Source: Xanthomonas prunicola
GTDB lineage: Bacteria; Pseudomonadota; Gammaproteobacteria; Xanthomonadales; Xanthomonadaceae
Assembly: GCF_002846205.1 (NCBI RefSeq)
Contig: NZ_PHKV01000005.1
Span: forward strand, 62,001-126,000
DNA length: 64,000 bases
Direction: 5' to 3'
The notes under the pieces are model-generated. The model was not told where the DNA came from. It ran no database searches and worked only from the letters and a program-made list of their open reading frames with translations. Of the stretch, positions 34,956 through 43,513 are shown piece after piece. The translations under genes and the position numbers were made by a program. Numbering within the stretch: position 1 is the first letter of the stretch; every line of letters begins with the position of its first letter.

Positions 34956-35656
34956 AGGCTCAGCAGCTCCCGGAACCGCACGCTCTGCCGACGTGAGATG
35001 TCCACTTCCAGCCCGCCACGCAGGGTGAGCATCAGTCCCCCATTGCTCCACGGCGCCACCTGCTCCACGAAATCCAGATTGACGATGTACTTACGGCTGG
35101 CGCGGAAAAATTTCTCCGGCGCCAGCTGTGTTTCGATCGCACCCAGTGGGCGATACAGCAGCGGCGAGTGGTTCTGGAAGTACACGCGGCTGTAGTTGCC
35201 CACTGCCTCGATCGCACGGATGTCGCGTGGCTTGACCAGAAAGCAGTGTTCGCCATCCTTGATGAAGATGGCGCTGTCCATCGAGCGCCGCACCGGCGCG
35301 GTGGGCAAAGCCTCGCCCACCTTGGCGATGGCCTGGGCAAGCCGCTGCGGCGCGATCGGTTTGAGCAGGTAATCCACGGTGTTGTAGCCGAAGGCCTTGA
35401 GTGCGTGGGCGTCGAATGCGGTGGTGAAGATGATGCGCGGCACCTGGCTCAGCCGCTCCAGCACATCGAACGCATTGCCGCCGGGCAGATCGATGTCCAG
35501 AAAGACCAGCGCCGGTGCGCTCGATTCGATCAGCTCCACCGCGGCATCCACATCACCGGCATGCCCCAGCACGCGTATCTGCGGGTAGCCCTTGAGCTGA
35601 TGCTCCAGTTCGAAACGGGCCAGCTCCGAATCCTCCACGATCACCGCATCGATCAC
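34952..35656 (-). CDS. LytTR-family response regulator
   Basis: A 234-residue regulator. The receiver domain starts IDAVIVEDSELARFE, has the phosphorylated aspartate in LVFLDIDLPGG and the conserved lysine in DYLLKPI. The C-terminal ~100 residues form a LytTR DNA-binding domain (IRAIEAVGNYSRVYF, FFRASRKYIVNLDFVEQ). The start is a GTG at 35656 that overlaps the kinase stop codon (GTGA), with a GGAGG upstream. An in-frame upstream extension is kinase shadow. It forms a two-component pair with the kinase encoded before it. The regulon is not visible. Confidence 0.93.
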   Translation of the reverse strand: MIDAVIVEDSELARFELEHQLKGYPQIRVLGHAGDVDAAVELIESSAPALVFLDIDLPGGNAFDVLERLSQVPRIIFTTAFDAHALKAFGYNTVDYLLKPIAPQRLAQAIAKVGEALPTAPVRRSMDSAIFIKDGEHCFLVKPRDIRAIEAVGNYSRVYFQNHSPLLYRPLGAIETQLAPEKFFRASRKYIVNLDFVEQVAPWSNGGLMLTLRGGLEVDISRRQSVRFRELLSL

Positions 35657-36693
35657 GCACCACCTCCGATCCAGACTTGGGCAACCACGCACCCGCCCTC
35701 TTCCTGCAGGCCCAGGCCGGCGCCTGCACCGAACGACAGTTGCAGACGTTGCCGCAGATTCGCAAGGCCGGTGCCGCTGCTGCCGGTGTGCTGCAAGCGG
35801 CCGCTGTTGCGCACATCGATCTGCAGACGCGCGCCCTGCAAGGCGATCTGCACATGCAGCTCGCCCCCGCTGCTGCTTGGCCCCAGACCATGTTTGATGG
35901 CGTTTTCCACCAGCAGCTGCACGCAAAAACGCGGGACCTGCCGCGGCAACGCACGCGGGTCCAGCTGTTCGGTGTAGCGCAGGCGTTTGCCCAGCTGCAT
36001 GCCGACCAGGCCCAGATAATCGCGCACCACCGCCATTTCGTCGTCCACCGTGACCAGGGCTTCTTCGCCGCCGCTGAACTGGTAGCGCAGCGTGCTGGCA
36101 AAACGCGTGATCTGTTCGCGCGCCAGCTCCGGGTCCATCAGGATGAGCGCGCGAATGTTGTTGAGCGTGTTGAAGGTGAAGTGCGGGCTGATATGGCCGA
36201 GCAGCCGCTGCAACTGCGCCTCCTTGAGCGCCAGGCGCAGGTCGTTCTGATGGCGTGTGGCCTCGGCCAGGCGCGTCTGCCTGCTGATCGACAGATACAA
36301 CAGACTCCAGGCGATATAGGCGGGAAACAGCAAGGGTGTACCGGAGATCATGGGCTGCGCGTCATGCAATGCCATCGTCGCCGGCGACAGATCGCGCAAC
36401 AGCCACAGCACGCCGTGCACGGCAAGATCGACGCCGACCGCCATCGCCAGGCTGCCGACGAACAGCAGCCCCAGCCAGCGCAGCTCGCCATACCCATCGG
36501 CCTGCAGCCTTCGATACAGCCAGCGCAGCACGAGGCTACCCAGCAACCCGCTCATGCTCAGACCGATCACTGCAGCAAGCTGGAGCGCATCGGGCACCTG
36601 TTCTTCGCTCGGCCGCGCCAGGTAGGCGATGGCCAGGAACAGCGCCCATCCCAAGGTCTGCATCAGCCAGAACATGCGTCTTACCCCGCGCAT
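35653..36693 (-). CDS. LytS/YehU-type sensor histidine kinase
   Basis: A 346-residue membrane kinase. It has four hydrophobic N-terminal segments with little periplasmic sequence. The His_kinase domain has the phosphoacceptor box HISPHFTFNTLNNI, a variant of the usual INPHFLFN, and the ATP-binding N-box LLVENAIKHGL followed by GTGLANLRQRL. The start at 36693 has an AGGAAGG site 8 nt upstream. It is coupled by overlap to the LytTR regulator. Relatives sense cell-wall or membrane stress or small metabolites; the signal here is unknown. Confidence 0.92.
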   Translation of the reverse strand: MRGVRRMFWLMQTLGWALFLAIAYLARPSEEQVPDALQLAAVIGLSMSGLLGSLVLRWLYRRLQADGYGELRWLGLLFVGSLAMAVGVDLAVHGVLWLLRDLSPATMALHDAQPMISGTPLLFPAYIAWSLLYLSISRQTRLAEATRHQNDLRLALKEAQLQRLLGHISPHFTFNTLNNIRALILMDPELAREQITRFASTLRYQFSGGEEALVTVDDEMAVVRDYLGLVGMQLGKRLRYTEQLDPRALPRQVPRFCVQLLVENAIKHGLGPSSSGGELHVQIALQGARLQIDVRNSGRLQHTGSSGTGLANLRQRLQLSFGAGAGLGLQEEGGCVVAQVWIGGGA

Positions 36694-37313
36694 GCGTGCC
36701 GCCTTCCTGCATCGATCAAACGCGTCCGCTCCGTTGGCGCTCAGGCAGGCCATCCCTGCTGCAGGCTGGCGCATAGCATAGGACGGCGAGGGATGCAGTG
36801 CATCACTCCTGCGGAAACGGTGTCTCTATCCGGAGTCGTCTTGCACTACGCAGAGCGCTACGCGCTGACGTGCTGGAGGCCGCTGGATGGTGCGTTGCCT
36901 GTCTGATCGTTGGTTGCCGTCCAGCCGCCTACAGATGGCGCCGGCGCATCAGACGATCTCATCGCCTCACCGCGTTACCGCCACGCGGCAATGAGCGCAC
37001 CTCATAACTGCATGCGGTACACGCGACTGGAACGGCGAGGCGGATACGGCATGCTGGCGCCATCCCCTGTCCAGACGCATCGCGCTGCGTGCATGGCCCA
37101 TCGCGCAGCCGCACAGGCTTGCGGCTTGCGCATCACGCAAGGAGACAACGCTTGGATTTCAGCGCAGCGCCCCCTAGATCTGGATCTGTGAGACCGACCA
37201 CTGTGGTGCATCGGCCTCACGCGCGCACACGTGAGGCCTGGGTCCTCGGCGCGGTCGCTGTTTGTGTGGTTGCCCCCTCCCCCGCGGCAACACGTTCCCT
37301 GGAGTCCATCGGT
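36694..37313. other. Intergenic region without a convincing gene
   Basis: About 620 bp lies between the divergent kinase gene and the carboxymuconolactone-decarboxylase-like gene. Its last ~130 bp are open in frame with the latter and could encode a signal peptide. Short open frames elsewhere have no recognisable features. Confidence 0.4.
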
Positions 37314-37946
37314 ATGCCCATCTCTGAAAGTCTGTCGGCCCGACAGCAAGCCATCGCACCGATTGCCGCGTTTGCGGCGACCGGCGATATCGACCGTTTG
37401 ACCACTGCATTGGAGGCAGGCCTGGACACCGGACTGACCATCAACGAATGCAAGGAAGTGCTGGTACAGGTCTACGCGTACGCCGGTTTTCCGCGCAGTC
37501 TCAATGCGCTATCGGCGCTGATGCAGCTGGTTCAAGCACGGCAACAGCGCGGCCTTGCCGACGCGCAGGGCGAGTTGCCGGGCCCGGTGCCGACCGGCCC
37601 GGAACTGCTTGCGTTGGGCACCGCCAATCAGACGCAGCTTGTTGGAGCGGCGGTGTCTGGGCCGTTGTTCGAGTTCGCGCCGGCCATCGATGCTTACTTA
37701 AAGACGCACCTGTTCGGCGATATTTTTGCGCGCGACAACCTCGATTGGGTCAGCCGCGAGATGGCAACGGTGAGCATGCTCGCAGCGCTGGAGGGGGTGG
37801 ATGTGCAATTGCAGTCGCATCTGAAGGTCAGCATGAACATCGGCGTGAGCAGCGCGCAGCTCAACGCGCTGGCGCAGGTGCTGGACAAACGGGTCGGTGC
37901 GGCAGCCGGCACCCGCGCCAAGGCCGCCTTGGCCAAGACGCAGTAA
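37314..37946 (+). CDS. Carboxymuconolactone decarboxylase-like protein (AhpD fold)
   Basis: About 210 residues with two AhpD-like helical repeats: GLTINECKEVLVQVYAYAGFPRSLNAL in the first and LDWVSREMATVSMLAAL plus NIGVSSAQLNALAQVLD in the second. The CxxC of peroxidase-type AhpD is absent, so a decarboxylase-type or non-redox role is more likely. ATG at 37314 has GGAG 9 nt upstream. However, the frame is open further upstream, with GTG codons at 37188 and 37203 and a hydrophobic stretch (AWVLGAVAVCVVAPSPAA) that looks like a signal peptide. The protein may therefore be exported and start earlier. Confidence 0.8.
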   Translation: MPISESLSARQQAIAPIAAFAATGDIDRLTTALEAGLDTGLTINECKEVLVQVYAYAGFPRSLNALSALMQLVQARQQRGLADAQGELPGPVPTGPELLALGTANQTQLVGAAVSGPLFEFAPAIDAYLKTHLFGDIFARDNLDWVSREMATVSMLAALEGVDVQLQSHLKVSMNIGVSSAQLNALAQVLDKRVGAAAGTRAKAALAKTQ

Positions 37947-39176
37947 GAATGCTGACCAGCTGATGCAGCCACCGGGCGGGCGACTCGCCCGATGTGCTGC
38001 AGTGTGGCTGGGAGCGACGTGGTCACAGGTGCAACCGCTGCTGCGGCATGCGTGTTTGCCTGCTGAATCATTGGCCGACGCAAAAAAACCTGCTGACGCA
38101 CTACCGGCCTGTCGACGTGAACGCCCAGGCCCGCGCGTGCAGGTAGTGCGGGCACGGAGCCGGTCCCACGCCGTGCCGTGCATGAAGACTGCCGGCCCTG
38201 GCTGAGCAGATCGCTCAAACCTTTACAGACTTCACTCACCGCCTTGCGCGATACGCCTGAAGCCGAGGTCACCGGCGTCCGCGCCAGGCGGGCTGAACCT
38301 CTGCAGGCTTCGAACGCTGGCGATGCGAAAAGCTTGTCCGCACCGCCCTCCCCCTCGAACTGGCCCAAGAAACCCACCAGGGTCGCAAGATCGGATAATT
38401 GAATAACGCCCAGATCATCATGGGCGCCCCCGAAGACGGTAACTTTTAAAAGATCCTCCAAAAATAAACTAAATTATTCAAATCATTCATTTTTGATCCA
38501 ACCGATTGTGCAATTGACGCATTTTGACGTCGAATTTCGCACAATCGGACGAGGTCGCTCGACGTTGCGAAGGGGCGTTCTTATTGCAATGACATCGGAA
38601 GACAATTTTCGTTATAACAGCTTAAACCACCGTCGCATGCAAGTTATTCAAAATTCCGCTGCGTACAGCAGAGTCCGTTAGAGTGCCTAACTTCCGGTTG
38701 AATTCGCTACACGGTGTGAGGAATTTACCCACATCTTTGACATGATTCCCTGATTACTCGCGCTCTTCATCGCATTTAGGATTTTTGCCCTCCGCGAAAT
38801 GTGACGGATTATTGTTGCGTTCGGTTTGACATTTTTTTGCGTCTTGATCTGCTAACCGCCTTTTTAATCCGATATCGCCATGGAGCGAATCGGCGTTGCC
38901 CATCGCACGATCTTTTTCTCTGAATAGCAACTGTCCATTCAGACTTTAGAGTTAATGGCTAGCGCCGTTAAACAAACCGCAAGCACACGGCGAGTGCATC
39001 AGCGTATTTGCCGAGTGCTCCGGCAGCACACGTCCGAGGGGACGGACTGCTGCAGTTTGAAGTGAATAACACGTGAAATTAAACGCCTTCGTTGGTGACC
39101 ACCAGCGCTGGGACCTTCTGCGCCAAATTTCAGAATCGGCAGTAGCGGCGCGCCTACAACGGAATCGACCACGCTT
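37947..39176. other. 1.2-kb region without a convincing gene, AT-rich half
   Basis: No open frame here has a recognisable product. From about 38400 the base composition becomes much richer in A and T, ending at the subtilisin autotransporter start. Short frames on both strands (for example 38493-38681) lack good start signals. A paired inverted repeat at 38502-38548 is the only structured element seen. The region probably holds the autotransporter promoter and long 5' leader, or a small RNA. Confidence 0.5.
38502..38548. repeat. Separated inverted repeat in AT-rich leader
   Basis: CCGATTGTGC (38502-38511) and its exact complement GCACAATCGG (38539-38548) are 27 bp apart. The centre-to-centre distance is 37 bp, and the arms sit in an AT-rich stretch ~630 bp before the autotransporter start. 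They could be paired regulator sites or a weak hairpin. Confidence 0.5.
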
Positions 39177-41918
39177 ATGAATCGCTCGCTACTTGCAACC
39201 ACCATCGCCTCCTGTCTTGTCCTGACCGCCTGTGGCGGCGGTGGCGGTGGCGGCAACGTCCGCAGTGATCCCCCGCAGAGTACGGTGATTGCGCCGGCAC
39301 CTGCGCCGACCACCCCGGGCACCACGTCCGATCCGCTGCCCAAGACCGCGCCGGTTCCGACACCTGCGCCTGCCCGCTATCAAGGCGTTGGCAGCAATCT
39401 GCTGGTGCCGACCAATGCGGATCTGGCCCAGCAGGCCGGTGCCAAAGGCATGGGCGTGAAGCTGGCAGTGCTGGACGACAACCTGGTGCCGAGCTACACG
39501 CCGATCAGCGGCAAGGTCGACAGCTTCAACGATTACACCGCCAGCCCGGGCACGCCCGAGTCGTCTGCCAATGCCTTGCGCGGACACGGCACGATTGTGT
39601 CTGCGCTGGTGCTGGGCTCCGCGCAGGACGGCTTTGCCGGTGGCGTTGCACCGGATGCAGACCTGTTCTATGCGCGCATCTGCGCAGAAAACTCCTGCGG
39701 CACGCAGCAGACCCGCCGCGCCGCGGTGGATCTGGCCGCCGCTGGCGTGCGCATCGCCAACCTCTCCATCGGTGCCTCCTATCCGGATGCCGCCGCCAGC
39801 GCCAACGCTGCACTGGCCTGGAAATATGCACTGACCCCGTTGGTGCAGGCCGACGCGTTGATCGTGGCCTCCACCGGTAACGAAGGCGCGGCGGAAGCCT
39901 CCTACCCGGCCGCAACGCCGGTGCAGGAGGCCAGCGTGCGCAACAACTGGCTGGCCGTTGGCGCAATCAATATCGACAGTGCCGGCAATGCTGCCGGCTT
40001 GACCAGCTATTCCAATCACTGCGGTGCCGCTGCGCAGTGGTGCCTGGTCGCGCCGGGCAGCTACACCGTTCCGGCCCTGGCCGGCACCGAATTGGGCGGT
40101 CAGATTGCCGGCACCTCGTTCTCCACCGCTGCGGTCAGCGGTGTCGCCGCACAGGTGCTGGGCGTGTATCCATGGATGAGCGCCTCCAACCTGCAACAAA
40201 CCTTGCTGACCACCGCCACCGACCTGGGCGACCCGGGCGTTGACGCGCTGTACGGCTGGGGCCTGGTCAACGCCGCCAAGGCGATCAAGGGTCCGGGCCA
40301 GTTCGCAAGCAACTGGGCGGCCTACGTCACCTCTGGTTACGACAGCACTTTCAGCAACGACATCTCCGGTGTGGGCAGCCTGACCAAGAACGGCCCCGGC
40401 AAGCTCACCCTGAGTGGCACCAACACCTACACCGGCGGCACCACCATTCTCGATGGCGTGTTGTCGCTCACCGGCAGCCTGCGTTCGGATCTTTTAGTGG
40501 CTAACTCGGCCACCTTCGAAGCGCGCGGCGGTGTCATCAACGGCAACTACAGCCTGGTCAATTCGACCGGCACCACCGCCATCGAACTGGGCAAGGGTCT
40601 CACCGTCACTGGCCAGGCCAGCTTGAAGGGCACTCTGCTGTTGCTGCCGGAAGCGGCCGGCTACACCGTGGGCAGCACCGAAAAGATCGTCAAGGCCGGC
40701 GTCCGGCAAGGCACGTTCGACCGCGTGCAGTACGCCAATAATTTCTTCTGGAACGCGACGCTGTCCTACGATCCGACCACCGTCACCGCGACTCTGACCC
40801 GCAACGCTTCCGCCGCTAGCGCACAGGCGGCCGGTGCGCCGCAATCGGTGGTCAATGGTGCAAATCAGGTCGACTCCTTGGTCAAGGTGCTGGACACGCG
40901 GGTTGCTTCGGGCGACACCGACAATCTGGGTGGCCTGATCAGCGCCACCGGTTCGCTGATTGCAGCGTCCGATGCGCAGGTTGCCGCATCGCTGCCGACC
41001 CTGGCCGGCCAGGTGCACGGCATCGAGCGCACGCTGGGCTTCCAGTCCGCGCTCAACGATGCACGTGTGGCTGCCGACCGCCTGCCCTATCTGGCTGATA
41101 CCACCACGCTGACCACCTGGATGCAGGGCAGCTATCTGGACGGCGATCTGAGCCGCAGCGGTTTTGATTCGGCCGATTACACCCAGCAGGCGACCACCTT
41201 CGGCGTGGATCTGCCGATGGGCAACGTCGGTACCATCGTCGGTGCGGCCCTGACCTCCGGTCAGGACCGTGCGCACATCGCAGCCTCGTCGAGCCGTCTG
41301 CGCTCGGATCGGTATGCGATGACCGCCTACCTGTACCAGCCGATTGGCCAGGCGTATCTGTCGGCGATCGGATCGTACGGCATGAGCAACGTCGAGACCG
41401 AACGCAATGTGCAGGCCGGCAGCATCGGCGAGCGCTTGCAGGACCGTCGCCACGACACCAACTGGTCGGCGCGTGCGGAAGTCGGCCTGATGCCGCATGC
41501 CGGGTTGTCGCCGTTCGTGGCCGCCGGCGTGGTGAGCCAGACCCAGGATGCCTTCAGCGAAGCGTCGGTGACCGGCCTGGGGTTGAGCGCGCATAGCGAC
41601 ACGATGCGCGCAGGTTATGGCGAGGTGGGCGTACGCGGTCATCTGGAACACGGCAAGTGGGGCTTCGATGGTCTGGTGGCATATCGCTCGCTGCTGGGCA
41701 ATCCGAATTCCGACTTCTCCGCCTGGTTCACCGGCTTGCCGGAAGCGCGTTTCAATGTTGCCGGCGAGCCGGTGTCCAAGCAGTCGCTGCGCGCTTCGGC
41801 TGGCGTGCGTTACCAGCTCAACGATGCGTTCTCCATCTACGGTAACGTGGGCGCCGAACGCGGTCGTTCGGACGCCAACAGCATCAATGCGAACGTCGGT
41901 CTGCGCTGGCAGTTCTGA
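39177..41918 (+). CDS. Subtilisin-like autotransporter lipoprotein (NalP/SphB1 type)
   Basis: A 913-residue outer-membrane protease. The signal peptide ends in a lipobox (VLTAC) followed by a run of glycines, as in NalP and SphB1, so the passenger is probably lipid-anchored after secretion. The S8 triad is visible: Asp in KLAVLDDN, His in RGHGTIVSA, Ser in GTSFSTAAVSG, with the oxyanion Asn in ASTGNEG. A short PATR passenger repeat (GTNTYTGGTTILDGVLSL) follows. The last ~290 residues form the autotransporter beta-barrel, ending in an aromatic residue (LRWQF). In Bordetella and Neisseria such proteases process other autotransporters or surface proteins. A terminator-like hairpin follows the stop. 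Confidence 0.95.
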   Translation: MNRSLLATTIASCLVLTACGGGGGGGNVRSDPPQSTVIAPAPAPTTPGTTSDPLPKTAPVPTPAPARYQGVGSNLLVPTNADLAQQAGAKGMGVKLAVLDDNLVPSYTPISGKVDSFNDYTASPGTPESSANALRGHGTIVSALVLGSAQDGFAGGVAPDADLFYARICAENSCGTQQTRRAAVDLAAAGVRIANLSIGASYPDAAASANAALAWKYALTPLVQADALIVASTGNEGAAEASYPAATPVQEASVRNNWLAVGAINIDSAGNAAGLTSYSNHCGAAAQWCLVAPGSYTVPALAGTELGGQIAGTSFSTAAVSGVAAQVLGVYPWMSASNLQQTLLTTATDLGDPGVDALYGWGLVNAAKAIKGPGQFASNWAAYVTSGYDSTFSNDISGVGSLTKNGPGKLTLSGTNTYTGGTTILDGVLSLTGSLRSDLLVANSATFEARGGVINGNYSLVNSTGTTAIELGKGLTVTGQASLKGTLLLLPEAAGYTVGSTEKIVKAGVRQGTFDRVQYANNFFWNATLSYDPTTVTATLTRNASAASAQAAGAPQSVVNGANQVDSLVKVLDTRVASGDTDNLGGLISATGSLIAASDAQVAASLPTLAGQVHGIERTLGFQSALNDARVAADRLPYLADTTTLTTWMQGSYLDGDLSRSGFDSADYTQQATTFGVDLPMGNVGTIVGAALTSGQDRAHIAASSSRLRSDRYAMTAYLYQPIGQAYLSAIGSYGMSNVETERNVQAGSIGERLQDRRHDTNWSARAEVGLMPHAGLSPFVAAGVVSQTQDAFSEASVTGLGLSAHSDTMRAGYGEVGVRGHLEHGKWGFDGLVAYRSLLGNPNSDFSAWFTGLPEARFNVAGEPVSKQSLRASAGVRYQLNDAFSIYGNVGAERGRSDANSINANVGLRWQF

Positions 41919-41982
41919 TCGCAGCCGCTGCAGCCTACGCGGATGATGCTGTCATGCACGCTGTTGTGTGACAGATAAAAGA

Positions 41983-42007
41983 AAGGCCCCGGCATGTCCG
42001 GGGCCTT
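41983..42007 (+). terminator. Terminator-like hairpin after the subtilisin autotransporter
   Basis: A perfect 10-bp GC-rich stem AAGGCCCCGG / CCGGGGCCTT with a 5-nt loop starts 65 bp after the stop. The following bases (CTCGTTG) contain few T residues, but the hairpin is strong. Confidence 0.7.
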
Positions 42008-42131
42008 CTCGTTGATGGCCTCATGCGACTGCACAACTGTGGAACGCCTTGGCTGACACGGCGTCTTGCGTACCGGCTGCGCGCATACGATACGAAGGTA
42101 TATCGATGCGATGTCCATGGACTACCGAAAA

Positions 42132-42157
42132 CGCCTGAAAACCTCTGGTTTCAGGCG
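42132..42157. repeat. Second hairpin before the RND operon
   Basis: CGCCTGAAA and TTTCAGGCG form a 9-bp stem, extended by ACC/GGT with one bulge. It lies between the autotransporter terminator and the first RND gene, in a 480-bp gap (41919-42397) with no gene. Confidence 0.45.
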
Positions 42158-42397
42158 CTAACGGCTGGCACCATGCACGCCATCGACGTGGCTGCAGCAC
42201 GCGTCGTCACTGCGCCGACCCCGATGGCAGGCGCGCAACTACATCCCTGTGGCGATGCGCCATGGGCACCAGGCGATGCCGTCGTACGCCGCTGCCGGCA
42301 GCGAGCGTGTCTGCATCGCCAATGCAAGCGCTGCCCGCTTTCGCGGGTTGCTGCCCGCGTGTGCAACGCCTTCCCCCTACCCCGCTCGAGTCACAGC

Positions 42398-43513
42398 ATG
42401 TCGTCCCTCTTCCTGCGTTCTACGCTGGCAGCTGCCTGCGTCGGCAGCCTGCTTGCTGGCTGCGGTGCCACCCCGCCACCGGCGGCTCCCTCGCCGTTGC
42501 TCATCCACACCAACACGCAGGTGAGCGTGCCGGCGCACTCACCGTTGCGTTCCAGCCTGCGCATGCAGGCAGTGCGCAGTCAGCGCATCGCCCCGATGGT
42601 GGAGATGCCAGCGGTGATCGACGTGTTGCCCGAGCGGCTGGTGCGTGTCGTGCCGCCATTGGCCGGGCGCGTGGTCGCATTGCCCAAGACCCTGGGCGAC
42701 ACCGTGCGTGCAGGCGATGTGCTGTGCGTGCTCGATTCGGCCGAACTTGCCAGTGCCTATAGCGATGCCGGCAAGGCGCGCGCAACGCTGCAACAAGCAC
42801 GTCTGGAACTTGCTCGCCAGCAGGCGCTGGCGGTAGACAGCATTGCAGCAGCACGCGATCTGCAAGCGGCACAGCAGGTCTTTGACAGCGCGCAGAACGA
42901 TGCGCGTGCGGCCAGCGATCGTCTGGCCCAGCTGGGTGTGGCCGCACAAGCAACCTCGCATCGGCGCTTTGTATTGCGTGCGCCCATTGCCGGCCGCGTG
43001 GTGGACCTGAGCGCCGCGTTGGGCGGCTTTTGGAATGACACGTCAGCGCCACTGATGACGGTGGCCGATATCTCGCAGGTCTGGCTGACCGCCAGCGTGC
43101 CGGAACGCGAGATTGGCCAGGTCTTCGAAGGGCAGCCGGTCACTGCCAGCTTGGATGCCTACCCAGGCCAACGCTTTACTGGCCAGGTGCAACACCTGGA
43201 CGATTTGCTCGATCCCGCCACCCGCACGTTGAAAGTCAGGGTGGCCTTGAATAACCGCGATGGCCTGCTCAAGCCAGGCATGTTTGCGCGCGCCCAGTTT
43301 CAAGCACGCCCACAGCAGGCGTTGATGGTTCCCGACAGCGCGCTGCTGCAGATGGGACTGTATACGCGGGTGTTTATCGAAACCGCACCGTTCGTCTATC
43401 GCTCGCGCATCGTGGCGACAGGCCGCGCTTTGGATGGGTACACCGAAGTCCTGTCAGGCTTAAAGGCAGGCGAACGTGTGGTGATCCAGGACGGAGCCTT
43501 GCTCAATGATTGA
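42398..43513 (+). CDS. RND efflux periplasmic adaptor (membrane-fusion) lipoprotein
   Basis: A 371-residue HlyD-family adaptor. The signal peptide ends in a lipobox (SLLAGC), so the protein is anchored to the inner membrane facing the periplasm. Domain order is a lipoyl half-motif (VVPPLAGRVVALPKTLGDTVRAGDVL), an alpha-hairpin coiled coil (~residues 115-185, rich in Ala, Gln and Arg), the second lipoyl half (RAPIAGRVVDL), then the beta-barrel (VWLTASVPEREIGQVFEGQPV). It resembles CusB/CzcB adaptors. The stop overlaps the pump gene start by 8 bp, so the pair is coupled. The start at 42398 is set by the signal peptide. Confidence 0.93.
   Translation: MSSLFLRSTLAAACVGSLLAGCGATPPPAAPSPLLIHTNTQVSVPAHSPLRSSLRMQAVRSQRIAPMVEMPAVIDVLPERLVRVVPPLAGRVVALPKTLGDTVRAGDVLCVLDSAELASAYSDAGKARATLQQARLELARQQALAVDSIAAARDLQAAQQVFDSAQNDARAASDRLAQLGVAAQATSHRRFVLRAPIAGRVVDLSAALGGFWNDTSAPLMTVADISQVWLTASVPEREIGQVFEGQPVTASLDAYPGQRFTGQVQHLDDLLDPATRTLKVRVALNNRDGLLKPGMFARAQFQARPQQALMVPDSALLQMGLYTRVFIETAPFVYRSRIVATGRALDGYTEVLSGLKAGERVVIQDGALLND

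Noticed and set aside
35657..35926. N-terminal extension of the LytTR regulator frame.
   Set aside because: It lies inside the kinase gene; the receiver domain starts right after the GTG that overlaps the kinase stop.
37694..38461. A 255-codon minus-strand frame overlapping the carboxymuconolactone-decarboxylase-like gene.
   Set aside because: Much of it is antisense to a clear coding region, and the remainder has no family signature.
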